DNA of 64,000 bases from Hydrogenivirga caldilitoris (GTDB taxonomy: Bacteria > Aquificota > Aquificia > Aquificales > Aquificaceae). Below are positions 26,394-35,715 of this stretch, piece by piece; position 1 is the first letter of the stretch, and each line of letters opens with the position of its first letter. The notes under the pieces are model-generated. The model was given only the letters and a program-made list of their open reading frames with translations. It made no database searches and was not told the DNA's origin. The stretch is taken from positions 1,488,001-1,552,000 of the forward strand of contig NZ_RCCJ01000001.1 of the NCBI RefSeq assembly GCF_003664005.1, given 5' to 3'. The position numbers and the translations under genes were made by a program.

Positions 26394-26874
26394 GCCTCTT
26401 AAGAACACTTGATAAACCATCAAGGATTATATGAACAACGTCAGCACAAAGTATGCCCAGTACGAAGTACATACTCTTTTCACTCCTGAAAAGCTCGTTC
26501 AGGTAGGGAAAGGGGTTAAAGTTGGTAAGAGCCAAGGCAAGACCCTTGTCAAGAACAGAAACCACCCCTAATAGGAAAAAGTAAAGAAAAATAACTACGG
26601 ATATAAGATACAGAAGCCTTAGAAGGCTACCTATAACCGGTATGTGGGATATGCCTCTATGCTGAGATAAACTCTGATAGGGATACCATAAACACCTTAA
26701 GAAGCTCCATCTCTTTGTGGGTTTGGAGTTTGGAAGGTCAACATCGGGGGAGAGAAGGAACGTACCAACCATATACCCTGCCCCAAAGGGTATATAGAGC
26801 TCCTTAGGGAGGAAGTATAAAAACCCAGGTAGAGCAACCAGGTTTATAAGGTCATGGGTTTTACCCAGCGCCAT
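26386..26874 (-). CDS. DUF2227-like membrane metal-binding protein
   Basis: The 162-residue protein has an N-terminal GKTHDLIN segment, [11 protein letters not shown], a QHRGISHIP motif and a late [11 protein letters not shown]. These histidine/aspartate motifs in hydrophobic context match the DUF2227 (uncharacterised metal-binding, YdjM-like hydrolase) group. Function is unknown; a membrane-bound metal-dependent phospholipid hydrolase is one possibility. AGAGGATAAG precedes the ATG. It overlaps the recJ end by 14 nt and ends the long mutL-to-recJ array. Confidence 0.75.
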   Translation of the reverse strand: MALGKTHDLINLVALPGFLYFLPKELYIPFGAGYMVGTFLLSPDVDLPNSKPTKRWSFLRCLWYPYQSLSQHRGISHIPVIGSLLRLLYLISVVIFLYFFLLGVVSVLDKGLALALTNFNPFPYLNELFRSEKSMYFVLGILCADVVHIILDGLSSVLKRLT

Positions 26875-28507
26875 TCTTATCCTCTACGTCTATAAGGTTT
26901 ATATCCCCGTCCACTATTGAGTAAGCTACCCTAACCCTATCTCCCAGCTTGAGATTTTCAAAGATAAGGGGTTCCCAGCATACCGCTTCCCTGCTCCCAA
27001 GCTTTAGTTTTGCCCTGTTTCCTCTCACCTGTATGTCCCTAATTTGAAGTTCCTCCGATAGAAACACGGGAATAGGATTTTTTTCTCCATAGGGTTCAAG
27101 CCTCTCTATGCTCTTTAAAATTTGAGCCGTTATTTGGGAGATAGGCAGCTCGGTGTCTATGTACAGCGGGGGGAGTTCCCTGGGTACATGGCTAAAAAGC
27201 TCATCAACGTCTCTGCTGAAGGTTTCCAGCAATCTGCTTTCTAAAGTTAACCCTGCAGCCTGCATGTGTCCGCCCCATTTCACAAACATATGGGACAACC
27301 TGCTGAGTCCCTCATACACATCTATCCCTTCTATGGACCTGACAGAGCCAACCGCATGATTTTTCCCTTTAGAGAACACGGCAACAGGTTTTCCGAGCAG
27401 GTTTGAAAGTCTGCCGGCAACTATACCCAGAACACCTACATGCCAGCCTCTGCTCCACAGGGAGATAAAGTTTTTATTGGAGAGTTCAATAGCCTTCTGA
27501 TAGGCTTCTTTGTAGACACGGTCTGTTATAGCCCTCCTCTTCAGGTTTACCCGCTCTATCTTTCTTGCCAGCAGCTCCGCTCTCTTTGGGTTTTCCTCAA
27601 TCAAAAGCTCAAGGGCAAGCTTAGGGTTGCTCACTCTTCCAGGGGCGTTTATGCGGGGGGCTATTGAGTAGGCTATGTCTTTCGCAGAAACCTTTTCACC
27701 TATACGGGATATGCTGAGCAGAGCCTTTATACCCGGTTTATCAAGGGAGCCGTTGGCGACACTTTCAAGAACGGACAAACCTTTGCTGACGAGTATCCTG
27801 TTGGTCCTGTTCATGGGCATGACATCTCCAACCGTTCCGAGGGCAACGAGGTCAAGGAGGAGTCTCACATCCATATCAACGCCTAAACGTTTTGCAAGCA
27901 CAGCGCCCATATAGAAGCATATCGCCGAGGAGGAGAGCTCCTTCATTTCCTTCGGTACGCCTTCAGAGGCCTTGGGATTTATCAAGATAGCTTTTTCGGG
28001 CTTTCTCTCGGGGACATTGTGATGGTCTATAACTACGACATCTATGCCCGTCCTGTCTATTTCATCAACCGCCGAGGTTCCGTTGTCTATCGTTATAAGG
28101 AGGTCCCCGTACTTGGAAAAGATGCTTATAAGTTCACCGTTAAGTCCGTAGCCTGTCCCTCTGTTTGGGAGCACTGGAACGACCCTTGCACCGGCATTCT
28201 TTAAAACCTGATAAAGTATCGCCGTACCAGTTATACCATCAACATCGTAGTCTCCAAAGAGAACGATCCTCTCCCCGCTCTTCACAGCTCTGAGAATCCT
28301 CTCAACCCCTTCCTCCACATTGGGAAGCAGGTTGTAGGGGAGAAGGTGTTTCAGTTTCAAGTCAAAGAGTTCCCTATGGGAATCTTCATACCCTCTGTTC
28401 ACTATAAGCTGAGCCAGAAACTCTCCGTAAGTCTCTATAAGCTGGGCAGGTGGCTTTAAAGAGTAACTTAGAACGTACCACTCCTTACCGGATACACCCC
28501 TCATCAT
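26861..28507 (-). CDS. recJ: Single-stranded-DNA-specific exonuclease RecJ
   Basis: This 548-residue DHH-family enzyme degrades single-stranded DNA 5' to 3' in recombination and repair. Motifs seen are FGDYDVDGITGTA near residue 75, ITIDNGTSA, VVIDHHNVPE, and the DHHA1 region with KWGGHMQAAGLTL near residue 405. An OB-like C-terminus follows. Its ATGATG start overlaps the pgsA2 stop by 4 nt (ATGA). It is in line with mutL and recA in the same array. Confidence 0.96.
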   Translation of the reverse strand: MMRGVSGKEWYVLSYSLKPPAQLIETYGEFLAQLIVNRGYEDSHRELFDLKLKHLLPYNLLPNVEEGVERILRAVKSGERIVLFGDYDVDGITGTAILYQVLKNAGARVVPVLPNRGTGYGLNGELISIFSKYGDLLITIDNGTSAVDEIDRTGIDVVVIDHHNVPERKPEKAILINPKASEGVPKEMKELSSSAICFYMGAVLAKRLGVDMDVRLLLDLVALGTVGDVMPMNRTNRILVSKGLSVLESVANGSLDKPGIKALLSISRIGEKVSAKDIAYSIAPRINAPGRVSNPKLALELLIEENPKRAELLARKIERVNLKRRAITDRVYKEAYQKAIELSNKNFISLWSRGWHVGVLGIVAGRLSNLLGKPVAVFSKGKNHAVGSVRSIEGIDVYEGLSRLSHMFVKWGGHMQAAGLTLESRLLETFSRDVDELFSHVPRELPPLYIDTELPISQITAQILKSIERLEPYGEKNPIPVFLSEELQIRDIQVRGNRAKLKLGSREAVCWEPLIFENLKLGDRVRVAYSIVDGDINLIDVEDKNGAG

Positions 28508-29064
28508 TGCCGTCTTTCAATTATACGTTTACTTATCAGGAAGATTAAGCCTCTTACACCGTAATCAATACCAGATACGACTATAAGGGCGAGGGAGACA
28601 AACTGCAAGACGCCGAATAGGTTAAGCGCCCCTTTGCTTGGGTATAAGTTAGCTAAAAACCCCACAACTACTGTTACTGAAAGGATAAAGGTTGTCATCT
28701 TCCCGGACACCGAAGGTTCAGGTACAAAGCCGTACCTTCGCAGGGCAAGCGAGCCAGCTATTAAAAACAGGTCTCTTATAACCAGGACGTAAAGCACTGA
28801 AGAACTCGCTCTTATCTCAGTGTAAAAGGTTACCGAGAGCAGCCCAAAAAAGAGAAGGAACTTGTCGGCAATCGGATCAAGAAACTTGCCCAGAAGAGAC
28901 TGAAGTTTGAATAACCTCGCTATGGTTCCATCCAGGGCATCTGTAAGGGCAAGCAGGAAGAACAGAACCGCCGATTCTTTCTCCTGTCCTCTGTAGGCAA
29001 GGAGTAAAACGTAGGGTGACAGAACAAGTCTGAGTATGGATAATAGGTTGGGTACATTCCTCAT
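28504..29064 (-). CDS. pgsA: CDP-alcohol phosphatidyltransferase (PgsA-like), copy 2
   Basis: The 186-residue membrane enzyme has the complete CDP-alcohol phosphotransferase motif (DALDGTIAR, then FLDPIAD after the fixed spacing). Length fits phosphatidylglycerophosphate synthase better than the shorter copy at 23153-23653. GGAGAAGGT precedes the ATG, which overlaps the cmk stop as ATGA; its own stop overlaps recJ. Which copy makes phosphatidylglycerol and which another lipid cannot be told by eye. Confidence 0.87.
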   Translation of the reverse strand: MRNVPNLLSILRLVLSPYVLLLAYRGQEKESAVLFFLLALTDALDGTIARLFKLQSLLGKFLDPIADKFLLFFGLLSVTFYTEIRASSSVLYVLVIRDLFLIAGSLALRRYGFVPEPSVSGKMTTFILSVTVVVGFLANLYPSKGALNLFGVLQFVSLALIVVSGIDYGVRGLIFLISKRIIERRQ

Positions 29065-29720
29065 ACCTTCTCCTTAATTAGTTCCAGTATTTGTGAAAGA
29101 ACCTCTTCTACACTCCTACCGGTGGTGTCAATGATTACAGCATCAGGCGCAGGTTTAAGGGGGGCAATTTCTCTCTCCATATCCCTCTTATCCCTTTCAA
29201 TTATCTCTGTCAGTATCTCATCGTAGTTTGCCGTTTTTCCAAGCTTCTTCAACTGCTCGTAGCGTCTCCTGGCTCTTTCTTCGGGGGTGGCCGTTATAAA
29301 AAGTTTGAGCTCCGCATCGGGAAATATGTTTGTTCCTGCGTCTCTTCCTTCAACCACAGCCTGCCTCTCCCCTATGACACTTCTGAAGAGCTCGTTTATA
29401 TACTCCCTGAACTCTTTAACAGTACCAACCAAGGAAGCCATCTTTCCAACCCTTTCATCCCTAAGCTCCCCTTCCAGCCGTTTCCCTCCGACCTTCACAA
29501 CGGTTTCGCCCACCATGGGTATGATTTCCAACTCGGTGAGGAGAGATTTCAGGTCCTCCCAGCTCAGCGAGAAATTCTCTCCCTTGCCCCTTAGCAATAG
29601 ATAACCGGCTGCCCTGTAAGCCGTGCCCGTTTCAAGATAGGGAAGGTTTAACCTGACAGAAAGCTCTCGGGCAACGGTGCTCTTCCCACTTCCTGCGGGA
29701 CCGTCTATCGTTATCTTCAT
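29061..29720 (-). CDS. cmk: Cytidylate kinase
   Basis: The 219-residue P-loop kinase has GPAGSGKST at residues 7-15, ETGTAYRAAG (the CMP kinase YLxTGxxYR motif), EGRDAGTNIFP and the LID region ERARRRYEQL. It phosphorylates CMP and dCMP. TAATAT ends 8 nt before the ATG, 11 nt after the pilT stop, so it may have its own start inside the array as well as read-through. Its stop overlaps pgsA2. Confidence 0.96.
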   Translation of the reverse strand: MKITIDGPAGSGKSTVARELSVRLNLPYLETGTAYRAAGYLLLRGKGENFSLSWEDLKSLLTELEIIPMVGETVVKVGGKRLEGELRDERVGKMASLVGTVKEFREYINELFRSVIGERQAVVEGRDAGTNIFPDAELKLFITATPEERARRRYEQLKKLGKTANYDEILTEIIERDKRDMEREIAPLKPAPDAVIIDTTGRSVEEVLSQILELIKEKV

Positions 29721-29731
29721 GGAGAGATATA

Positions 29732-30823
29732 TTAAAACTCAGCACCAGAGGATATACCTCTCAGTTTGAGCTCAAGGTCCGAAGGTTTGGTTGCATAGAG
29801 AACCGCAGTATGGAAGTCTATCAAGCCCTTTCTATAAAGCTCCTCAAGATGCTGGTCAAAGGTCTGAGTTCCGTACGCGGCTTTGCCCTTAGCAACCAGG
29901 TCTGGTATCTCATCTATCCTGTTAGGGTCAAGTAGGGCTTCCTTTATAGCTCCTGTATTAAGCATCACTTCAACGGCAGGGATTGAACCTTTCCTGTCAG
30001 CTCTGGGAAGCAACCTCTGGGAGAAGACAGCTATCAGCGTCCCTGCAAGCATCTGTCTGATCTGGTCCCTCACCTCAAGCTTGAACATACCTATGAGCCT
30101 GTTCACCGTCTCCTTCGCATCAAGGGTGTGCAAGGTTGAAAACACGAGGTGCCCCGTTTCGGCAGCTTGAAGAGCTATCTCTGCCGTTTCCGTATCCCTT
30201 ATCTCACCTACCATTATTACATCCGGGTCCTCCCTCAGGGCTGCTCTGAGACCCCTGGCAAAACTCTGGGTATCTATACCGACTTCCCTCTGGACTATGA
30301 AGCAGTTTCTGTCGTTAAGCACGTATTCAATAGGGTCCTCAATGGTAACTATGACTCTCTTAAAGTTTTTGTTTATCTCCTCTATGATAGAGGCTAAGGT
30401 TGTGGATTTACCTGAGCCGGTCGGTCCTGTAACAAGGATAAGCCCTTTGGTGTGGGATAGGGCTGTCTTTAGCATGACCTCGGGCAGATTAAGACTCTTG
30501 AAGGGTGGTATCTGGAAGGGAATTACCCTAAAGGCCATTCCAGAGGTTCCCCTCTGCTTGTAGACGTTGACCCTAAACCTTGACACCTTGGGAAGGGAGT
30601 ATGACAGGTCTATCTCTCCGAGCTCTTCAAACTCTTTGCTCTTTCTCTCATTCTTTCCGACAACCTCTTTCAGGAACAGTCCGAAGTGCTCCTCTGTGAT
30701 AATCGGGAAATCCTCATCCACGTGGAGCTTCTTGTGAATCCTGTAAACGGGTTTAGCTCCGACCTTTATGTGGATATCGGAAGCTTCTAAATCAATTGCC
30801 TTCTTCAGTATCAGCTGTAACAA
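29732..30823 (-). CDS. pilT: Type IV pilus retraction ATPase PilT
   Basis: The 363-residue secretion-type ATPase has Walker [10 protein letters not shown] at 133-141, the Asp box with [10 protein letters not shown], Walker [13 protein letters not shown] and the His box [15 protein letters not shown]. The short N-terminal domain ([12 protein letters not shown]) and absence of a zinc tetracysteine cluster fit PilT/PilU rather than PilB. The C-terminal [18 protein letters not shown] differs from the classical AIRNLIRE box. The start is TTG at 30823 inside the end of recA, backed by GGGAGGTGG about 8 nt upstream. No other pilus gene is in the window. Confidence 0.92.
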   Translation of the reverse strand: MLQLILKKAIDLEASDIHIKVGAKPVYRIHKKLHVDEDFPIITEEHFGLFLKEVVGKNERKSKEFEELGEIDLSYSLPKVSRFRVNVYKQRGTSGMAFRVIPFQIPPFKSLNLPEVMLKTALSHTKGLILVTGPTGSGKSTTLASIIEEINKNFKRVIVTIEDPIEYVLNDRNCFIVQREVGIDTQSFARGLRAALREDPDVIMVGEIRDTETAEIALQAAETGHLVFSTLHTLDAKETVNRLIGMFKLEVRDQIRQMLAGTLIAVFSQRLLPRADRKGSIPAVEVMLNTGAIKEALLDPNRIDEIPDLVAKGKAAYGTQTFDQHLEELYRKGLIDFHTAVLYATKPSDLELKLRGISSGAEF

Positions 30824-31829
30824 GACCTACCACCTCCCTGACTTTCCTCTCTATCTCTTCAGCAAGCTCAGGGTTTTCGCTTAGATACCTCTTTACCTGT
30901 TCCTTGCCCTGACCAAGCCTCTGCTCGCCGTAGCTGTACCAGGAACCGCTCTTTGTAAGTATGCCCTTGTCCGTAGCAACGTCAATAAGGTCGCAGAGTC
31001 TGCATATTCCCTCACCGTAAATCATGTCAAATTCCGCTTCCTGGAATGGTGGAGCCAGCTTGTTCTTCACGACTTTAACCTTAACCCTGTATCCAACCTT
31101 ATCGTTCCCTTCCTTTATGTCTCCTGTTCTCCTTACCTCAAGCCTCATGTCGGAGAAGAACTTCAGAGCGCGCCCTCCGGGCGTAGTTTCCGGATTCCCA
31201 AACATAACCCCTATCTTCTCCCTTATCTGGTTTATGAATATGAGGGCTGTGTTGCTCTTGTGGACTATTCCCTTGAGCTTCCTCAGAGCCTGGGACATAA
31301 GTCTGGCTTGCTTTCCAACCTGAGCCTCTCCCATCTCACCCTCAAGCTCGTCCCTTGGAACGAGGGCAGCAACGGAGTCAACAACTATCACATCAACGGC
31401 ACCGCTGTTTATCAAACTTTCCGCTATCTCAAGAGCCTGCTCTCCGTAGTCCGGTTGAGATATGTAAAGGTTTTCAACATCAACACCAAGAGCCTTTGCA
31501 TACTTTGGGTCAAGGGCGTGCTCCGCATCTATGAAGACTGCGACACCTCCCTTCTTTTGAGCCTCAGCTATAACATGTAAAGCGAGCGTTGTCTTACCGG
31601 AAGATTCAACTCCGAATATCTCTATTATCCTACCCCTTGGTATACCCCCTATCCCCGTGGCTATGTCAAGGGCGAGGGAACCTGTCGGTATGACGTCAAC
31701 CTTGATAGTTTCAGCCGCACGGAGTGGCATTATCGCCCCTTTACCGAACCTCTTCTCAATGTTCGCAATGGAAGCTTCTAAAGCTTTTTTCTTTTCGTTC
31801 AAGGCTTTTTCTACAGTTTCTTGAGCCAT
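30792..31829 (-). CDS. recA: Recombinase RecA
   Basis: The 345-residue protein has Walker A GVESSGKT at 73-80, the MAW-type signature [14 protein letters not shown], and the DNA-binding loop region with [17 protein letters not shown]. It catalyses strand exchange and, in many bacteria, SOS induction. There is no intein. GGAGG lies upstream of the ATG, 3 nt after the gatC stop. The end overlaps pilT by 32 nt. No LexA-type operator was recognised nearby. Confidence 0.98.
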   Translation of the reverse strand: MAQETVEKALNEKKKALEASIANIEKRFGKGAIMPLRAAETIKVDVIPTGSLALDIATGIGGIPRGRIIEIFGVESSGKTTLALHVIAEAQKKGGVAVFIDAEHALDPKYAKALGVDVENLYISQPDYGEQALEIAESLINSGAVDVIVVDSVAALVPRDELEGEMGEAQVGKQARLMSQALRKLKGIVHKSNTALIFINQIREKIGVMFGNPETTPGGRALKFFSDMRLEVRRTGDIKEGNDKVGYRVKVKVVKNKLAPPFQEAEFDMIYGEGICRLCDLIDVATDKGILTKSGSWYSYGEQRLGQGKEQVKRYLSENPELAEEIERKVREVVGLVTADTEEGN

Positions 31830-31832
31830 ACA

Positions 31833-32117
31833 TTAAACCTCCACAATTCTTGGAACCACGAAGAAGCCGTTCTCCCTTTCAGGAGCGTTTTTGAGGGCTT
31901 CCTCATGGGTAAGAGACCCTTTAGGTTCATCCTCTCTCATAGGGGTCTCTTCAATGTTTTGAAGATAAGGCTCAACTCCTGAGGTGTCAAGCTCCTCAAG
32001 TTGTTGAACGAAGCTAAGTATATCTCCAAGCTGCCTGCTGAACAGTTCAACCTCTTCCTCGGTTAACTTCAACCTTGCCAACAGGGCTATCTTTTGAACC
32101 CATCCCCTATCTACCAT
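31833..32117 (-). CDS. gatC: Aspartyl/glutamyl-tRNA amidotransferase subunit C
   Basis: The 94-residue protein has the GatC pattern: VQKIALLARLKLTEEEV at the start, FSRQLGDILSFVQQLEELDTSGVEP in the middle and MREDEP near the end. GatC stabilises the GatCAB complex that converts misacylated Glu-tRNA-Gln or Asp-tRNA-Asn. gatA and gatB are not nearby. TATATT ends 8 nt before the ATG, in the 17-bp gap behind mutL. Confidence 0.93.
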   Translation of the reverse strand: MVDRGWVQKIALLARLKLTEEEVELFSRQLGDILSFVQQLEELDTSGVEPYLQNIEETPMREDEPKGSLTHEEALKNAPERENGFFVVPRIVEV

Positions 32118-32134
32118 AAGTAATAAATATAACC

Positions 32135-33427
32135 CTAAAAACTCCTGCCGAGTTTCTCGTATATTTCCTTCAAGTGCACCATGTAATATATCGGTCTACC
32201 ATGGGGACACACGTGGGGATTCTTCAGGTTCTTCCAAGCCTCAATGAGCTCCTCCATCTGCCTCTGGGTTAGTCTTTCCCCAGCTTTTAGGGCGGACCTG
32301 CACGCTAAACTGTCGGCACGTTGAGTTTCACCCAGGCTCTCGTAGTAAAGCCTCTCAGATATGAGGTGCTGGTCAAAGAAGTAAAGGTAATCGCCTCTCT
32401 GTGCCAGGATAAGTGTGTCATTGAGCTGACCTAAAATCTTGAACTCCGTTTCATACTTTGGGACTTCTTGCTCTAAGTAAGAAAACTCAATCTCAGCACC
32501 CCTTCCAACCAAAGCACTCCTCAGTAAGGAAAGGGTCTTCCTCTCCTTAAGGAACTTCGCTTCCTTTTTCTTGGGGTGAACGTTAAAGTCAACCATGAAG
32601 GGAGGAAGGTCAATAAAGATTACAGCCTGTGTCCTATAGCCCAGGGTTTTTTTAAGAAACTCCTTCAGAGTTCTCATACTGACAGGCTTTGAGTTTATGA
32701 ACACATGAAATTCCCCATGAGAAACGTTTCTTCTCACATAAGCTCGTAATTTCAAAAACTCCCTCTCCTCTCTGATAAGCTCAAACTTCCCCCCAAAGAG
32801 TTCCTCAATCCGCTTTCTCTCCTCAGAGGGTTTCAGGCTAAGAACTTCCCTGGCGTTGGAGAAAAACAAGAACTCAACCTCCGGGTTTACGAGGGCATAC
32901 TCCCTGATAAGTTGGAGTATTTTCCTCCTCTCCGTATCTTCCCTCCTCAGAAACTTTCTCCTTGCGGGAACGTTGAAGAAGAGGTCTCTGACCTCAACCT
33001 CTGTGCCAACAGGCATACCCCTCTTAACCTTTGAGACCACCTTACCCCCTTCAACTTCTATTTCGTAACCTTCTTTTTCCTGAAAGAACCTTGAACTTAT
33101 CCTCAACCTGCTAACAGATGCTATGGAATGGAGAGCTTCCCCTCTGAAGCCGTAACTTGTGAGAGTCAAAAGGTCCTTCTCGCTCTCTATCTTGCTGGTA
33201 GCTCCCTCTAAAACCACCTTATCTACGTCCTCCGGATGTATGCCTATACCGTTGTCCCTGACAAGTATGAGCCTCTTTCCTCCCTTTGAAGTTTCAACCT
33301 CTATCTTTGTAGCGTTAGCATCAAGGGCGTTCTCCAAAAGCTCCTTCACCACGTCAGCAGGGGACTCTATAACCTCTCCTGCTGCTATCCTGCTCCTTAC
33401 CTCCGGAGGGAGAATCTTCACAAACAT
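32135..33427 (-). CDS. mutL: DNA mismatch repair protein MutL, endonuclease type
   Basis: This 430-residue GHKL ATPase has ELLENALDANAT, DNGIGI and TSYGFRGEALHSIASVS in the N-terminal third. A short C-terminal dimerisation domain carries the endonuclease motif DQHLISERLYYE (from about residue 352) and CPHGRP, plus ACRSALKAG. These mark MutL proteins that nick DNA themselves, as in organisms without MutH. It is shorter than most MutL (about 600), like the known Aquifex protein. TATAAC ends 9 nt before the ATG. It heads the mutL-gatC-recA array. Confidence 0.96.
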   Translation of the reverse strand: MFVKILPPEVRSRIAAGEVIESPADVVKELLENALDANATKIEVETSKGGKRLILVRDNGIGIHPEDVDKVVLEGATSKIESEKDLLTLTSYGFRGEALHSIASVSRLRISSRFFQEKEGYEIEVEGGKVVSKVKRGMPVGTEVEVRDLFFNVPARRKFLRREDTERRKILQLIREYALVNPEVEFLFFSNAREVLSLKPSEERKRIEELFGGKFELIREEREFLKLRAYVRRNVSHGEFHVFINSKPVSMRTLKEFLKKTLGYRTQAVIFIDLPPFMVDFNVHPKKKEAKFLKERKTLSLLRSALVGRGAEIEFSYLEQEVPKYETEFKILGQLNDTLILAQRGDYLYFFDQHLISERLYYESLGETQRADSLACRSALKAGERLTQRQMEELIEAWKNLKNPHVCPHGRPIYYMVHLKEIYEKLGRSF

Positions 33428-33436
33428 AGTTGTAAT

Positions 33437-33442
33437 GTTATA
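33437..33442 (-). promoter_or_regulatory. -10-like element (TATAAC) of mutL
   Basis: TATAAC on the minus strand ends 9 nt before the mutL ATG with no Shine-Dalgarno between, as expected for a leaderless transcript that would cover the repair gene array. Confidence 0.4.
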
Positions 33443-33465
33443 GTCTCCCTGGTGTTAGTCAATCA

Positions 33466-33481
33466 GGTGGCAAGTGCCGCC
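33466..33481. other. GC-rich hairpin in the mutL / YkgJ-like intergenic gap
   Basis: GGTGGC-AAGT-GCCGCC forms a 6-bp stem in an otherwise AT-rich 127-bp divergent gap. It is followed by A-runs rather than T-runs on the plus strand, so it is not a clear terminator for either strand. It may be an operator or incidental. Confidence 0.3.
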
Positions 33482-33554
33482 AAAAAGGGATTGATAAATC
33501 TATAAATTTTAAAATTGCAGGCTTTTAAAAAAAGTTTAAATTACTCCCAAAACC

Positions 33555-34151
33555 ATGGGGGAAGACAAACCAGACCGACGGTCCCTGGAGGAGATAATTT
33601 ATGAGGTTTATCGGACAACCCAGGATTTGGAGCTGGGATGTGCCGAGCTTAACTGTTTCATGTGTGCAAAGGGAGGTAAGAAAGAGCCGGAGTGTAGCAA
33701 GTTAAATGAAGCGGTTGTCCTACTCCCAGGAGAAAACAGGATAATTGAAGAGCTTAACGGAGCCGCCTTCCCGGAGGTTAACCTTAACGGAATGAGCGTG
33801 GGCTTCCTACTTCCGGAACAGGACTGTCCCTTTAACAGAGACGGGTGGTGTGGTATACACGGTAAACACCCCATAGACTGCAGAAGTTACCCCATAGTCC
33901 CGAGTATAAATGAGAGGGGAGACCTGATAATATCCATATCGGTAAAGTGCCCTGCTACACCTTCGTGGAACTTCATAAGGACGTGGGTAGAGATATGGAG
34001 AAAGCTGTGGGAGGTAGTTCCCGAAGAGTGGTTCAAATTCTACTCCGAGGTCCCCACAAACCTGCTGAAGCCTATAGTAAGGTTTAAAGCGGAGGAAAAG
34101 TCTACAATCATACCCACCAGCGTTGCGAATACAAACCAGGACAAAGTATAG
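33555..34151 (+). CDS. YkgJ-like cysteine-cluster protein
   Basis: The 198-residue protein has cysteines at LNCFMCAKGG, PECSK, QDCPFNRDGWCGIHGKHPIDCRSYP and VKCPA. The middle CPF...WCGIH...CRSYP motif is typical of the YkgJ family, thought to bind zinc or an iron-sulfur cluster; some relatives act as flagellin lysine methylases. Function here is unknown. No Shine-Dalgarno precedes the ATG. The last 112 nt overlap the convergent permease gene, the largest overlap in the window. Confidence 0.75.
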   Translation: MGEDKPDRRSLEEIIYEVYRTTQDLELGCAELNCFMCAKGGKKEPECSKLNEAVVLLPGENRIIEELNGAAFPEVNLNGMSVGFLLPEQDCPFNRDGWCGIHGKHPIDCRSYPIVPSINERGDLIISISVKCPATPSWNFIRTWVEIWRKLWEVVPEEWFKFYSEVPTNLLKPIVRFKAEEKSTIIPTSVANTNQDKV

Positions 34152-34942
34152 AGCAGGACAAGCTTCCTAGGTAGGAAGCTAAAGAGGGCTGCTATAGTTG
34201 GGATACATATCCCGGAGGAGGCAAGCATAAAGGTAAGAACCTGCCCATCGCTCATCCCCATATCCCTCAGAGACCTGCCGATGGGAACCTCCTCTCCGGA
34301 GCAGACGTAAACAGGCACGGACAACAGACTTATCAGGGGATATGAAAGGATAGAGCCGGAGAAGGAGGCTATAAGGTTCGGAGGAGTAAGAACCTTAATC
34401 AGAGCCGCTATCGCAAGACCTAGAAGAAGGTATTTTCCTGTGGAAAAAAGCAGGGAACGAAGGTTCCTAACAAACAAGTGCTTACTATTCACCCTTGAGC
34501 CAGAACCTTGAAACAGCGGGAGACTAAGATGCTTTTTGAAAACAAGAGAAGAAAGGTAGGCGATGCTCATAGCGTAGAGCAGAGGAAACGCAACCCTAAA
34601 GAGGGTCATCTCCATACCGAGCATCCCGGCGGTCAGAACTAAAACCACAGGGGAGAGAACGGGAGCAGTAACCAGAAAAGCCACAACCGGCGCGTAACTC
34701 TTTCCAGAAAGGCTGTCTATGGCTCTGGCAATCGGTATCATGGAACAGGAACATACAGGAACCGTTGCACCCAGCATTGCGGCAAAGAATGGGGCTAAGG
34801 GACTGGAGAGGAGCTTCCTGCTCAAAAACCTATCTCCAACAAAGGTTTGAAGTGTAGCCCCAGCCAGGGCAGCCAAGAGAAAGTAAGGCAGTACATCCAG
34901 GGTATAATCCCAGAAAACCTTCAGAAATTCCAGGTGTATCAC
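34040..34942 (-). CDS. Predicted permease, UPF0718 (YraQ/ArsP-like) family
   Basis: The 300-residue membrane protein has about eight helices and two family motifs: VPVCSCSMIPIARAI in the first half and VPVYVCSGEEVPIGRSL in the second. Related proteins include ArsP, which exports organoarsenicals, but substrate is not given by the sequence. It starts inside the yebC stop (ATGA overlap). Its C-terminal helix region is encoded opposite the end of the YkgJ-like gene. Confidence 0.85.
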   Translation of the reverse strand: MIHLEFLKVFWDYTLDVLPYFLLAALAGATLQTFVGDRFLSRKLLSSPLAPFFAAMLGATVPVCSCSMIPIARAIDSLSGKSYAPVVAFLVTAPVLSPVVLVLTAGMLGMEMTLFRVAFPLLYAMSIAYLSSLVFKKHLSLPLFQGSGSRVNSKHLFVRNLRSLLFSTGKYLLLGLAIAALIKVLTPPNLIASFSGSILSYPLISLLSVPVYVCSGEEVPIGRSLRDMGMSDGQVLTFMLASSGICIPTIAALFSFLPRKLVLLYTLSWFVFATLVGMIVDFSSALNLTIGFSRFVGTSE

Positions 34943-35691
34943 GCCTCTACTTGCTGAAGAACCTCCTCGGGAACCTCAAAGTTAGCTATAACCTGTTGAA
35001 CGTCTTCCAGGTCATCCAAGGCATCTATGAGCTTAAGGACTCTCTTTGCCGTTTCGGCGTCTGAAACGGAAACGGTGGAGACCGGTATCCAGGTTATCTG
35101 GGCTTTCTCAACGGGAACGCCCAACTTTTCAAGCTTCTCCTTTACCTCATAAAGCTCTTCAGGAGAGGTGTAAACCTGGTGAATCTCCAAGCCACTCTGG
35201 ACATCTTCAGCTCCCGCCTCTACAGCCTTTTCAAAGATTTCTTCCTCAGAAATATCACTTGCCGGCACCTCTATGTAGCCTTTCCTCTCAAAGAGGTAAG
35301 ATACACAACCGGAAGAACCCAGACTGCCACCGTGTTTTGAGAATGCATGTTTTACCTCGGCTGAGGTTCTGTTTCTGTTATCTGTAGTAGTGATAACCAT
35401 AACGGCAACACCACCAGGTCCGTAGCCCTCGTATATGACCTCCTCGTAAGACTCACCCTCAAGTTCACCGCTACCCTTCTTTATAGCCCTCTCTATGGTT
35501 TCCATGGGCATGTTTGCCTTTCTGGCCTGTTCTATTGCAGTCCTTAGCCTGGGGTTGAACTCAGGATTCGGACCGCCCAACCTTGTAGCAACCGTTATCT
35601 CCTTTATCAGCTTGCTAAAGAGTTTCCCTCTCTGAGCGTCTATCTTCGCCTTTTTATGCTTAATCTGAGCCCAGTGGCTATGTCCTGCCAT
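34939..35691 (-). CDS. yebC: YebC/PmpR-family transcriptional or translational regulator
   Basis: The 250-residue protein has the invariant start MAGHSHWAQIKHKKAKIDAQ, then GGPNPEFNPRLRTAIEQARKANMP and the GYGPGGVAV segment. YebC proteins act as DNA-binding regulators or, as shown for some, help ribosomes at proline stretches. GGAGG precedes the ATG. It is followed by the permease gene with a 4-nt overlap. Confidence 0.96.
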   Translation of the reverse strand: MAGHSHWAQIKHKKAKIDAQRGKLFSKLIKEITVATRLGGPNPEFNPRLRTAIEQARKANMPMETIERAIKKGSGELEGESYEEVIYEGYGPGGVAVMVITTTDNRNRTSAEVKHAFSKHGGSLGSSGCVSYLFERKGYIEVPASDISEEEIFEKAVEAGAEDVQSGLEIHQVYTSPEELYEVKEKLEKLGVPVEKAQITWIPVSTVSVSDAETAKRVLKLIDALDDLEDVQQVIANFEVPEEVLQQVEA

Positions 35692-35715
35692 AACTTAACC
35701 TCCAAGTGGAATAAT

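Noticed and set aside
30792-31950. LexA-type SOS box in front of recA
   Set aside because: No CTGT-N8-ACAG or GAAC-N4-GTTC-like palindrome was found upstream of recA or mutL.
33466-33481. Rho-independent terminator behind mutL or before the YkgJ-like gene
   Set aside because: The GC hairpin lacks a T-run on either strand and lies in a divergent gap where no terminator is needed.
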